A stretch of 64,000 nucleotides of DNA from Variovorax sp. Root473 (GTDB lineage: Bacteria > Pseudomonadota > Gammaproteobacteria > Burkholderiales > Burkholderiaceae_C): positions 62,001-126,000 of the forward strand of contig NZ_LMEV01000016.1 of the NCBI RefSeq assembly GCF_001426505.1, written 5' to 3'. How positions within the stretch are numbered: the first letter of the stretch is position 1; each line of letters starts with the position of its first letter. The notes under the pieces were generated by a model, which was not told the DNA's origin, did not search any database, and saw nothing but the letters and a program-made list of their open reading frames with translations. The translations under genes and the position numbers were made by a program. This document shows, one piece after another, positions 45,976 to 54,518 of the stretch.

Positions 45976-47306
45976 GCGGAGTCCTTGGTGACGGTGAGGG
46001 GCGGCAGCAGGTAGCGGCCGTCGAGCAGCTCGGCGCGCGGCATGTAGGCGCGCAGGCAGAGGTAGAAGCGGCCTTCGGGTGCCGGCAGCCAGTTGGCGAG
46101 CGCGGCTTCACGCTCGGGACGCGCGTGCTGGATGTGCAGCGTGAGCCCGCCGTCGGCATCGCGCCGCAGGCCCGGCGTGCGATCGCCGACGGCGTAGCGG
46201 TCGATCGGGTTGTCGACCAGCATGTAGTCGTGCGTGTCGTACATCGTGAGCGACCAGAACGCGTCGACCGGCGGCAGCGCATCGGGGGTGAAGCGCAGCG
46301 TGTAACGGCGCTGGCCAGTGAGCGGCTCGCCTGCGGCGTCGTGCCAGGCCATGGGGTAGGTGGCCTCGCGGCTTTCGAGCATGCCGATGTACTTGAGCGC
46401 GACCAGCGCGCGTGCCAGGTGGTCGTCGCCGAAGGAGCCTTCCACCAGCGGCATCTGCACCCAGCCCGTGGCCGTGGTGCGGCCCGAGTTCGCTTCGCGC
46501 AGCCGCGGCAGCACGGTGTCGAGCGCGGCCTGCAGCGCGGCGCGCTGGCTGTCATCGAGCGGCCTCGCGTCGGGTCCGATGCCGAGTGCCGCGTAGCGTG
46601 CGACCCGCGCCGCATCGCCGGCTGGCGGTGCGTTGTCGCGCAGCGCCGCGTTCACCTGCGCGGCGAAGTGGTCGGCCGTGAGCGGCGCCTTCGGGTCGCA
46701 GGCCGGATCGAAGGCGCGCGGCGCCGAGGCGCGGCCGGCCTGCCAGTCGGCCAGCGTGCGCACGAGAAAACCGTCCTGCAGCGCGTTGACCACGGGCACG
46801 TCGTGCGGGCCGTCGACCAGCAGGCGCCCGATGATCCACAGCCAGCGCGTGGGCGCCTCGATGCGCGCGCCCGGCGCGTGGAAGGCGGCGGGCAGCGTAC
46901 CGCGCCATCCCGGCGGCGTGATCACAAAGGACCGCGCCGCCGTGCCGGTGAGGCGCTGCCCCAGGTGGGCAAAGGGGTTGGTGAAGAAATCGAGCAGGCC
47001 CAGCACGTAGTAGCGGCCGGCGGTATCGGGCACGTCGATCACGAGCGGGCCCTCGCCCAGGTCGAGCCAGGCGTTGGTGTAGAGCGTGTCATTGTTCGGC
47101 GTGACGACGCGGCTCTTGCCCGCGCGCAGCAGCTGGCGGGCGTGCGTGAACACGTTGCACCAGCGCTGCGGCTTCGGCGCCTCGCCGGCGGTGTCGGTGC
47201 GCTGCGGCGAGGTGGCCGCGCGCATGCGGCACATCTCGTAGAGCGGGTAGGCGTAGACCACGGCCTCTTCGGCCACGGCGTGCAGGGTGTCGGTGTGCGG
47301 CTGCAT
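45972..47306 (-). CDS. DUF1254/DUF1214 domain protein, first paralogue
   Basis: Protein of 444 aa without an obvious signal peptide. The N-terminal DUF1254 (about 10-160) has VYAYPLYEMCRMR, TPNNDTLYTNAWLDL and RYYVLGLLDFFTNPF. The C-terminal DUF1214 (about 320-440) has FWSLTMYDTHDYM, DRTPGL and NWLPAPEGRFYLCLRAYMP. It shares both domains with the next gene (47312) and is clearly a divergent duplicate. Function is not established for the family. Coupled to the MBL gene downstream by ATGA; 5 bp after the second paralogue. Confidence 0.85.
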   Translation of the reverse strand: MQPHTDTLHAVAEEAVVYAYPLYEMCRMRAATSPQRTDTAGEAPKPQRWCNVFTHARQLLRAGKSRVVTPNNDTLYTNAWLDLGEGPLVIDVPDTAGRYYVLGLLDFFTNPFAHLGQRLTGTAARSFVITPPGWRGTLPAAFHAPGARIEAPTRWLWIIGRLLVDGPHDVPVVNALQDGFLVRTLADWQAGRASAPRAFDPACDPKAPLTADHFAAQVNAALRDNAPPAGDAARVARYAALGIGPDARPLDDSQRAALQAALDTVLPRLREANSGRTTATGWVQMPLVEGSFGDDHLARALVALKYIGMLESREATYPMAWHDAAGEPLTGQRRYTLRFTPDALPPVDAFWSLTMYDTHDYMLVDNPIDRYAVGDRTPGLRRDADGGLTLHIQHARPEREAALANWLPAPEGRFYLCLRAYMPRAELLDGRYLLPPLTVTKDSA

Positions 47307-47311
47307 CGTGC

Positions 47312-48700
47312 TCAGTCCTGCTGTGCTTGCAGTGCCGGAATGCGCCAGCTCTGCACGCCTTCGCGCGGGTAGTACATGCGCAGGATCAGGTAGAAGCGCC
47401 CGGCCGGCGCGGGCAGCCAGTTGGCGGCATCGGCGGGGCGCGCGTGGCTCACCACCAGTTCGAGGCTGCCGTCGGCGGCGCGATGCAGGCCGGGCGTTCG
47501 GTCGCCGATCGCGTGGCGGCGGATCTCGTTGGGGTAGAGGAAGCGGTCGCTGTCGTACAGCGTGACCGACCAGAACGCGTCCGCAGGCGGCAGCTCGCCG
47601 GCCTCGAAGCGCATCGCATAACGGCGCTGGCCGTCCAGCGGTTCCTGGTTGGCGTCGTGGTGCGCGGCGGCGTACACGGCTTCGCTGGTGGCCAGTGCAC
47701 CCAGGCCCAGGTAGGCGGTGCGCGCGCGGCCGAGGAACTCGTTGCCGTAGCGGCCGGTGGCGGGCGTCATCGACCAGGGCTTGGGCCGGCGGTTGCGGCC
47801 CACCGCGCCGACCAGCTGCACCCCGTCGGCGAAGCCTTCGATCAGGCCTTCGCGCAGCGGTGCTTCCAGCGCGTCCCACGAGAACGCCGCGTTCGCCAGC
47901 AAGCCGCCCTGGCCGAACCAGGCGACCAGCGCGCGGTCTTCCACGCGGCCCGGCGCCTCGGCCAGTGCGTGGCACACGTTGGTGAAGAAGCGCGGCGCCA
48001 CCTGCGCGGCCGGTTCACCGTGCTCGAAGGCGGCAGCCATGGCGTCCTCGAGCGGGCCGGCCCATTGCTCGATCGCGGCGGGGCGGCCCTGCAGCACGGT
48101 GCCGGGTGCGGGCGCGAGCAGGATCTCCGACTGCAGCGCGCGCGCGGCCGGCCAGTCGCTTTCGTCGCCCACGAGGATGCGGCCGATGAGCCAGACGAGG
48201 TTCGTCGGGCAGCGCACCACGCGGTGGGCCGCGAGCGATTCAGGCACGGTGCCGCCGGGGCCGACGAGCACCACGGTCTCGCCGTCGGGGTTGCAGTTGC
48301 GCGGGCCGAGGTTCTCGAAGTTCTCGGTGTAGGCGTCGTACAGCGGCAGCACGAAGTAGCGCCCCGGATGGCGCGACGACGCGGGCACCGTGAGCAGCAT
48401 CGGCCCATCAGCCAGGTGCAGCCAGGCCATGGTGTAGAGCAGGTCGTTGGCGGGCGTGACCACGTCGCGGTCCTGGTCGGTCGAGGGGCGCGGCGCGTGG
48501 TGCAGCGTGTTCATCGGCGCACGCACATCCGAGCCGGCCGAGGCGCCGGGGCGGCGTTCGGCGCGCGGTGCGGTCTGCATGGCGCAGGTGCGGTAGGTCT
48601 CGGTGAGCGGATAGCCGTAGACGAAGGCGGCCAGGCCGATGGAGCGGGCGAGCGCCTTGCGGGCGACGGCGATGTCGGGCGTGGAGACGGGAGCGTTCAT
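47312..48700 (-). CDS. DUF1254/DUF1214 domain protein, second paralogue
   Basis: Protein of 462 aa with the same layout as its neighbour: DUF1254 with FVYGYPLTETYRTC, TPANDLLYTMAWLHL and RYFVLPLYDAYTENF, and DUF1214 with FWSVTLYDSDRFLY, DRTPGL and NWLPAPAGRFYLILRMYYP. The middle (about 190-320) differs most from the first copy. Two adjacent non-identical copies suggest a heteromeric complex or two substrates of one pathway. ATG 48700. A Bug protein gene precedes it by 52 bp on the same strand. Confidence 0.85.
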   Translation of the reverse strand: MNAPVSTPDIAVARKALARSIGLAAFVYGYPLTETYRTCAMQTAPRAERRPGASAGSDVRAPMNTLHHAPRPSTDQDRDVVTPANDLLYTMAWLHLADGPMLLTVPASSRHPGRYFVLPLYDAYTENFENLGPRNCNPDGETVVLVGPGGTVPESLAAHRVVRCPTNLVWLIGRILVGDESDWPAARALQSEILLAPAPGTVLQGRPAAIEQWAGPLEDAMAAAFEHGEPAAQVAPRFFTNVCHALAEAPGRVEDRALVAWFGQGGLLANAAFSWDALEAPLREGLIEGFADGVQLVGAVGRNRRPKPWSMTPATGRYGNEFLGRARTAYLGLGALATSEAVYAAAHHDANQEPLDGQRRYAMRFEAGELPPADAFWSVTLYDSDRFLYPNEIRRHAIGDRTPGLHRAADGSLELVVSHARPADAANWLPAPAGRFYLILRMYYPREGVQSWRIPALQAQQD

Positions 48701-48752
48701 GGAAAAGACCTCGGAGCTGGGGTTCGAAAAGAGGGAGAGGTGGGAAGACGGT

Positions 48753-49751
48753 TCAATCGAGCTTCACGCCCGTGGCCTGCGTGAGCTTCAGCGTCACGGG
48801 CAGGAAGGCCTTGTAGGCCGCGGTGGCTTCGGGCGGCAGGTTGCCCACGGGCTCGGCGCCGAGTTCCTCGATGCGCCGGCTCACCTCGGGCTGGCGCACC
48901 ACCGCGCTGACCTCGCGGCCCAGGCGCTCGACGATGGCATCGGGCGTCTTCGCCGGCGCCATCAGCGAGGTCGGCCCGGTCATGGCGTAGACCTCGTCGG
49001 CGTAGCCCTGCTCGGCGAAAGTCGGCACGTCGGGCAGCGCGCGGGCGCGCCGGGTGCCGGCCACGGCCAGCGGGCGCAGCTTGCCGGCCTTGATGTACGG
49101 CTGCAGCGTGGTGACGGAGCCCACGGTCATCTGGATCACGCCGCCGATCAGGTCGATCGCCATCGGGCTCTCGCCCTTGTAGGGCACGTGCATCGTCTGC
49201 AGGCCGTAGGCCTTGTCCATGTAGACCTGCACCTGGTGCGGCTGCGTGCCCGGGCCCCACGAGCCCATCGAGTACTTGCCGGGCGCGGCCTTCACGGCGG
49301 CGACGAGGCTCTTGAAGTCGGTGGCGGGGATGGACGGGTGCACCGCCAGCACGGTGCGCGTGGTGGCGATGTCCGACACCATGCGCAGGTCGGTGCGCGG
49401 GTCGTAGGGCAGCTTGCTGTAGAGCACCAGGTTCGCGGTGACGGGGCCGGGCACCGTCAGCAGCAGCGTGTGGCCGTCGGGCGGGCTCTTGGCGACGTAG
49501 TCGGTGCCGATGATCCCGCCCGCGCCGCTGCGGTTCTCGACCACCACGGGCTGGCCCAGCCGCTTCGACAGCCCCTCGGCCACGAGCCGTGCGAGGATGT
49601 CGGTCGAACCGCCCGCCTGGTACTGCACGATGATGCGCACGGGCTTGGAGGGGAAGGAGGCCTCCGTGGCTGCCGCTGCCGTGCCGGCTGCGAGCACCAG
49701 TGCCGCGCCCGCGCCGAGTGCGTGCCCGAGTCCGTTCTTCGATGTCGTCAT
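48753..49751 (-). CDS. Bug/TctC family substrate-binding protein
   Basis: Periplasmic receptor of 332 aa with an Ala-rich signal peptide (GAGAALVLAAGTAAAA). The mature start is FPSKPVRIIVQYQAGGSTDI, with NRSGAGGIIGTDY and HVPYKGESPMAID. ATG 49751. It lies between the acyl-CoA synthetase gene (29 bp) and the DUF1254 pair. This is the second Bug protein of the cluster; the two differ strongly in sequence, so they likely bind different ligands. Confidence 0.9.
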   Translation of the reverse strand: MTTSKNGLGHALGAGAALVLAAGTAAAATEASFPSKPVRIIVQYQAGGSTDILARLVAEGLSKRLGQPVVVENRSGAGGIIGTDYVAKSPPDGHTLLLTVPGPVTANLVLYSKLPYDPRTDLRMVSDIATTRTVLAVHPSIPATDFKSLVAAVKAAPGKYSMGSWGPGTQPHQVQVYMDKAYGLQTMHVPYKGESPMAIDLIGGVIQMTVGSVTTLQPYIKAGKLRPLAVAGTRRARALPDVPTFAEQGYADEVYAMTGPTSLMAPAKTPDAIVERLGREVSAVVRQPEVSRRIEELGAEPVGNLPPEATAAYKAFLPVTLKLTQATGVKLD

Positions 49752-49780
49752 GCGATGTCTCCGGTGGTTGTTGTTGTGCT

Positions 49781-51898
49781 TCAGGGCGCGCGGCCGACGA
49801 CCAGCGCGTCGACCGCCACGCAGCCGCCCTCGGACTGCGGGCGTGCGATCAGCGGGTTGATCTCGGCGCTGTCGAGCGAGTCGCCCGCGCGCTGCGCAAA
49901 GTCGGCGAGCGCGCACAGCGCATCGGCGATCGAATCGAGGTCGACCGGCGGCCGGCCGCGCGCGCCGTTCAGGATCGCGAAGGCGCGCAGCTCGCGCACC
50001 ATCGCCAGCGCGTCGTCGCGCGTGATGGGCAGCGCGCGCAGCGACACGTCGCGCAGCGTCTCGACGTGGATGCCGCCCAGGCCGAACATCAGGACCGGGC
50101 CGAAGACCGGGTCGCGGTGCACGCCGGCGATGCATTCGACGCCGCCGGTCAGCATGCGCGCGACCAGTGCGCCGTCGAGCCGCGCCTCGGGCCGCGCCGT
50201 GAGCGCGTGGTCGCGCGTGCGCTCGAAGGCCGCACGCGCCGACGCCGCGCCGCGCAGTCCGAGCGCCACGCCGCCGACGTCCGATTTGTGCGGGATGTCG
50301 GCGCTGACGATCTTCACAACGACGGCATCGCCGAGCGCATCGGCGGCCGCTGCGGCCTCGTCGGCGCTGCGCACCACGCGGTGTGCGACCACCGGCACGC
50401 CGGCTTCGGCCAGCAGTGCGAGCGCATCGGGCTCGGACATCGTGCCGGGCGCGAGCGTCAACGACGCCTTGATCGGCGCAGGCGCTGCAGGCGCGGCCGC
50501 CGCCGGCTTCAGTCCCGCGAGCGCAGCGATCGTCCGGATGCCGTCCGACGGATCGGCGAACACCAGGCAGCGCATCGCCTCGAGCTCGGCGCGGCGTTCC
50601 GACGACAGCAGCGTGCTCACGGCCAGCAGCGTGTCGGGGTAGGCCTCGCGCAGCGACGTCACGAGCGCGCGCAGCACCGGCCAGAACGCGTCCGACGCGC
50701 CGGCCGCCGCAAGGAAGCCCATCCACGATGCGAAGCCGCGGTCGTCGAGCATCACGCGGGCCGTGCGCTCGATGAGCGTCATGTCGTTGGTCACCTGTCC
50801 CGTGATGTCGACCGGGTTGCGCGGCGCCGCGAAGGGCACCCAGCGGCGCAGCGTGTCCCGGGCGGCCTCGCTCAGCGGCTGGACATCGAGGCCCTGCGCC
50901 GAGGCGTCGTCGGCCATCAGGGCGCCGACGCCGCCCGAGACCGTGAACAGGCCGATCGAGCGGTCGCGTGGGCGGCCCGCCACGGCCGCGCTGTGGGCCA
51001 GGTCGAAGAACTCCGTGAGGTTGCGTGCGCGCAGCACGCCGTACTGGCGGAACACGGCGTCGTACACCGCGTCGTCGCCCGCCAGCGAGGCGGTGTGCGA
51101 GGCGGCAGCCTCGGCGCCCAGCGCGGTGCGCCCGACCTTGACCATCACCACCGGCTTGCCGTGGGCCTGCGCCAGGGCCAGCGCCGCGCGCAGCCGGGGG
51201 CCGTCGCGGCAACCTTCCATGTAGGCCATGATCACGTCGGTGTCGGGGTCCTGCGCGAGCCAGGCCAGGCAGTCGGCGACCTGCACGTCGGCCTCATTGC
51301 CGGTGGTGGCCCACAGCGACAGGCCGACGCCGCGCGCCCGCGCCATCGCGTAGGCGTAGGCACCGAACGCGCCCGACTGGCTCACCAGCCCGATGCGCCC
51401 CGGTTTCACGAGTCCCCCGCCGGGGGCCGGCGAGAAGGTCGCGTACACATGACGCGCCACGTTCATGAAGCCCAGGCAGTTGGGGCCGACCAGCCGCACG
51501 CCGGCGGCACGCGCCTTGTCGCCGAGCCGCGCCTGCGCCGCCGCGCCCTCGGCGCCCACTTCGGCGAAGCCCGAGGAGAACAGCACCACGCCCTTCACGC
51601 CGGCCGCGATGGCGTCGTCGAGCGCGCCGTCGACCAGCGCCGACGGCACCGCGAGGATGGCCAGGTCCACCGGCTGGTCGATGGCGCGCAGGCTCGGAAA
51701 AGCCGGCAGGTCCTGGATGCGGTCGGCATTCGGGTTGACCGGGTACAGCGCGCCCTCGAAGCCGAAGCGGCGCTGGTAGTCGACGGGAATGCCACCGATC
51801 TTCTGCGCGTTGGACGAGGCGCCGACCACCGCGATGGCGCGTGGCGCGAACAGCGCCGACAGGGATTCGGCTTGCGAAGAGAAGAAGTCCATGGGCAT
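49781..51898 (-). CDS. ADP-forming acyl-CoA synthetase (acetate--CoA ligase family)
   Basis: Single-chain NDP-forming acyl-CoA synthetase, about 705 aa. It has a CoA-binding Rossmann domain (about 15-140, AIAVVGASSNAQKIGG), a succinyl-CoA-ligase-like domain with the phospho-acceptor His268 in SHTASLAG, and a C-terminal ATP-grasp domain (about 490-700) with KIVSADIPHKSDVGGV and EINPLI. Such enzymes activate small or aromatic acids to CoA thioesters at the cost of ATP to ADP. The start is ATG 51898 or 51892, neither with a clear ribosome binding site. It likely activates the acid imported by the local Bug and porin proteins. Confidence 0.88.
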   Translation of the reverse strand: MPMDFFSSQAESLSALFAPRAIAVVGASSNAQKIGGIPVDYQRRFGFEGALYPVNPNADRIQDLPAFPSLRAIDQPVDLAILAVPSALVDGALDDAIAAGVKGVVLFSSGFAEVGAEGAAAQARLGDKARAAGVRLVGPNCLGFMNVARHVYATFSPAPGGGLVKPGRIGLVSQSGAFGAYAYAMARARGVGLSLWATTGNEADVQVADCLAWLAQDPDTDVIMAYMEGCRDGPRLRAALALAQAHGKPVVMVKVGRTALGAEAAASHTASLAGDDAVYDAVFRQYGVLRARNLTEFFDLAHSAAVAGRPRDRSIGLFTVSGGVGALMADDASAQGLDVQPLSEAARDTLRRWVPFAAPRNPVDITGQVTNDMTLIERTARVMLDDRGFASWMGFLAAAGASDAFWPVLRALVTSLREAYPDTLLAVSTLLSSERRAELEAMRCLVFADPSDGIRTIAALAGLKPAAAAPAAPAPIKASLTLAPGTMSEPDALALLAEAGVPVVAHRVVRSADEAAAAADALGDAVVVKIVSADIPHKSDVGGVALGLRGAASARAAFERTRDHALTARPEARLDGALVARMLTGGVECIAGVHRDPVFGPVLMFGLGGIHVETLRDVSLRALPITRDDALAMVRELRAFAILNGARGRPPVDLDSIADALCALADFAQRAGDSLDSAEINPLIARPQSEGGCVAVDALVVGRAP

Positions 51899-51915
51899 GT
51901 CGGAGGTGTCGGAAG

Positions 51916-52977
51916 TCAGAAGTTGTGGCGGATGCCGGTGGCGAGCACGCGCACGTCGTTGCCGCTGTTGGCGACCACCGGAATGGTCCCGAGCGAGGCC
52001 GAGGCGCCGTGCCGGTTCAGCAGGCGCAGCCAGCGCGCATAGACCACGGTGCGCTTGCTCAGGTAGTGGTCGTAGCCCAGCGTCCACGCCAGCTGCGAGC
52101 GGTCGCTCTCGGCCACCTTGCGCTGCGTGGCGCCGAAGATGAGGTTCGAGGTGGGCGTCACGTTGTAGGTGGCACCCAGGTTCACGAGCTTGGCGGTCGG
52201 CACGTGGGGCAGGCTGGAGGCGTTGCGCACATAGCTGGCGTACAGCTGCAGGCCGATCGACGGCAGCTCGTACGAGCCCGTCAACGCCTGGTAGGTCGTG
52301 GTGGCGGGCGAGGCCACGGGCGCCGCCGCCGAGCCGGAGCGCGCGCGCTGGAAGGCATAGGCGATGTAGTAGGGCTTGCGCGACCAGCCGAAGTTGCCGC
52401 CATAGACGTTGCCGCTCTGGTGGCTTGGCGCACTCGATTCTCCCGGTGCGTAGGCAACGTCGGCGAAGAACGCCATGCTGGCGGGCGTGCGGTAGCGCAC
52501 CATGTTGCTGGCGCGGGCCGCGAAGGGCGTGAGGCCGGGTTGCGCGTCGGTGGCGGCCACGAGGTTGATGGGCGAGAACACCGAGTTCAGGCCGTAGGGG
52601 TCGGCCTTGAACAGCGCATAGAACATCGGCGTGTACATGCGGCCCGCGTCGATCTGTCCCCACGGTGCCGAGAACCCGACGAAGGACTGGCGGCTGAACG
52701 ACATCGCAGGGCCGGGCAGCGTGCCGTTGCCGGTGTCGGGCGCAAAGCCGCTTTCCAGCGTGAAGTGCGCGCCCAGGCCACCGCCGAGGTCTTCGGTGCC
52801 GCGAAAGCCGATGCGCGAGGCGGTCTGGCCGCCGTCCTCGAGCCGCGTCGACGACGCGGCGCCCGACTTGGCGTGCGCCACGTAGAGGTCGACCGTGCCG
52901 TAGACGGTGACGGTGCTTTGCGCGAACGCAAGGGTGGAGGCCGCGAGCGCGAGGCCCGCGGTGGTGGTCTTCATCAT
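51916..52977 (-). CDS. Gram-negative porin (Porin_4), catabolic-cluster copy
   Basis: Outer-membrane porin of 353 aa with signal peptide MMKTTTAGLALAASTLAFA and first strand QSTVTVYGTVDLYVAHAKSG. SRIGFRGTEDLGGGLGAHFTLESGF and the terminal Phe in GIRHNF are typical. It is shorter than the porin at 16087 and clearly a different paralogue. GGAGA precedes the start. It is the promoter-proximal gene of the minus-strand cluster, divergent from the Crp/Fnr regulator, with a perfect palindrome between them that probably controls it. Confidence 0.92.
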   Translation of the reverse strand: MMKTTTAGLALAASTLAFAQSTVTVYGTVDLYVAHAKSGAASSTRLEDGGQTASRIGFRGTEDLGGGLGAHFTLESGFAPDTGNGTLPGPAMSFSRQSFVGFSAPWGQIDAGRMYTPMFYALFKADPYGLNSVFSPINLVAATDAQPGLTPFAARASNMVRYRTPASMAFFADVAYAPGESSAPSHQSGNVYGGNFGWSRKPYYIAYAFQRARSGSAAAPVASPATTTYQALTGSYELPSIGLQLYASYVRNASSLPHVPTAKLVNLGATYNVTPTSNLIFGATQRKVAESDRSQLAWTLGYDHYLSKRTVVYARWLRLLNRHGASASLGTIPVVANSGNDVRVLATGIRHNF

Positions 52978-53078
52978 CTGGTGTTGTCTCCGGGTGTGGC
53001 GTGCCGCTTGCGGGTGCAGGGCGGTGCCGCTTGTGTGCTTGTCGATGCCCGGGGCTTACGATAGAAATGAAGACCCGC

Positions 53079-53106
53079 CGAATCTGTCAACGCCTTGACA
53101 GATTCG
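53079..53106. promoter_or_regulatory. Perfect 12-bp inverted repeat, probable Crp/Fnr-family operator
   Basis: CGAATCTGTCAA (53079-53090), spacer CGCC, TTGACAGATTCG (53095-53106). Each arm holds a consensus -35 hexamer TTGACA, one pointing to the porin and one to the regulator. A bound dimer would cover both. It lies 102 bp before the porin start and 26 bp before the regulator's proposed start. Confidence 0.8.
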
Positions 53107-53131
53107 TGAACATCAAGGCAGGGAGAACCCG

Positions 53132-53884
53132 CTGGCCCGACAGACTGTTTCCATTCCCAAGAGTGCGCTGAACGCCGAAGAGAGCGCCGACCTGCTCGAC
53201 CGCGCGCTGCGCTGGAACGAGCTCTTCTCGCACTGGCCCGACGCGCGCCGCGCCGAGCTCATGAAGTCGGCGCGCCTCGTGCGTTACCGTCGCCGCACGC
53301 AGGTGCTGGCGAGCGACCGCCACAAGCGCGAGCTGCTCGCGGTGGTGTCGGGCTGCCTCGAAATCAGCAGCATGAGTTCACTGGGGCGCAAGTACGTCAA
53401 CGCGCTGCTCGGCCCCGGCCAGGTGGCGCCGCTGGTGCGTCTGCTCGCCGACGTGCCGCTGCCCTACGACTACCACGCGCACGAAGACTCGGTGATCGTT
53501 CACCTGCCGTGCGACGCGGTGATCTCGCTGCTCGACGCCGAGCCCGTGCTGTGGCGCGACGTGGCCAAGCTGGCGCTGAGGCGCCAGCGGCTGAGCGTGG
53601 TGCTGCTGCAGAACCAGATGCTCAACTCGGTGCGCGGGCGCGTGGCGGCCACGCTGATGAGCGTGATCCATTTCTACGGCATGCAGGTGAAGGCCGCCGC
53701 GAGCCTGCCCGTGCGCCTGTCGCAGAACGACCTGGCGGCCATGCTCGGGCTGTCGCGCCAGACCATCAACAAGGAACTGGGCCGCCTGGTCGCCGAAGGC
53801 GTGATCGACATGAGCTACAAGCGCATCCGGATCGTGGACCCGGACCAGCTGGCGATCATCGCGACCGGCACCGGGCCGCAGTGA
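53132..53884 (+). CDS. Crp/Fnr family transcriptional regulator, probable CTG start
   Basis: Regulator of about 250 aa: an N-terminal cyclic-nucleotide-binding-like beta domain (about 45-150) and a C-terminal winged helix with LSQNDLAAMLGLSRQTINKEL as recognition region (about 200-225). No Fnr-type cysteine cluster is seen. The first ATG (53261) would remove about 43 N-terminal residues that look genuine (SALNAEESADLLDRALRWNE). The frame is open back to a stop at 53096. The only near-cognate start in it is CTG 53132, with GGGAG six bases before it. Likely regulates the divergent porin cluster through the palindrome upstream. Confidence 0.75.
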   Translation: MARQTVSIPKSALNAEESADLLDRALRWNELFSHWPDARRAELMKSARLVRYRRRTQVLASDRHKRELLAVVSGCLEISSMSSLGRKYVNALLGPGQVAPLVRLLADVPLPYDYHAHEDSVIVHLPCDAVISLLDAEPVLWRDVAKLALRRQRLSVVLLQNQMLNSVRGRVAATLMSVIHFYGMQVKAAASLPVRLSQNDLAAMLGLSRQTINKELGRLVAEGVIDMSYKRIRIVDPDQLAIIATGTGPQ

Positions 53885-53903
53885 TTCCAGGCGTCACATC
53901 GTC

Positions 53904-54518
53904 TCAGGGATGGATCTTCTCGCCCTTGGCCAGCATATCGACAAACTGCGCGATGCGCCGAGCGCGTGTCTCGGGCTTCTTCGCGCCCTGCGTGCGGAAA
54001 AGCACCGCATAGCGGTTGCGCGCATCGAGCGTGGCGAAGAAGGCCTTGGCCTTGCGGTTGGCGTCGAGCGCGGCCTGCAGGTCGGGCGGCACGGTCGCCA
54101 CGCTGGCGGCGTCGTAGGCCGCGTCCCATCGGCCGTCGGCGCGGGCGCGCGCCACCTCGGCCAGGCCGCCGGGCTGCATGCGGCCGTCGTCGATGAGCTG
54201 CAGTGCCTTGTCCCGGTTGATCTTCGACCAGGTGCTGCGCGCGGTGCGCGGCGTGAAGCGCTGCAAAAAAAACTGCGCGTCCTGGCTCTTGCGCTGGCCG
54301 TCGATCCATCCAAAGCACAGCGCGATCTCCAGTGCCTCGGGGTGGTCGACGGAGGCGATGCCGCTGGCCTTCTTCGCGATGCGCAGCCAGACGCCGGCGT
54401 GCGTGGCGTGATGTTTCTTGTACCAGCGCAGCAGTGCGGCGGCGTCGGCACATTCCAGCGGCGTGTCGTCGACGATGCGGTCCGCCTTGGCCGCGGTCTT
54501 CTTCGCCGCCGGACTCAC
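53904..54518 (-). CDS. YdeI/OmpD-associated family protein
   Basis: Cytosolic-looking protein of 204 aa of the YdeI/OmpD-associated (bacteriocin-protection) family, with ALEIALCFGWIDGQRK near 63, FFLQRFTPRTARSTWSKINR and a C-terminal helical YdeI_C-like part ending near LDARNRYAVLFR. It starts at GTG 54518, which overlaps the cdsA-like stop (GTGA), so it is the last gene of the lipid operon. YdeI-type proteins are linked to cationic peptide resistance, which would fit an envelope operon; this is inference. Confidence 0.82.
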   Translation of the reverse strand: MSPAAKKTAAKADRIVDDTPLECADAAALLRWYKKHHATHAGVWLRIAKKASGIASVDHPEALEIALCFGWIDGQRKSQDAQFFLQRFTPRTARSTWSKINRDKALQLIDDGRMQPGGLAEVARARADGRWDAAYDAASVATVPPDLQAALDANRKAKAFFATLDARNRYAVLFRTQGAKKPETRARRIAQFVDMLAKGEKIHP

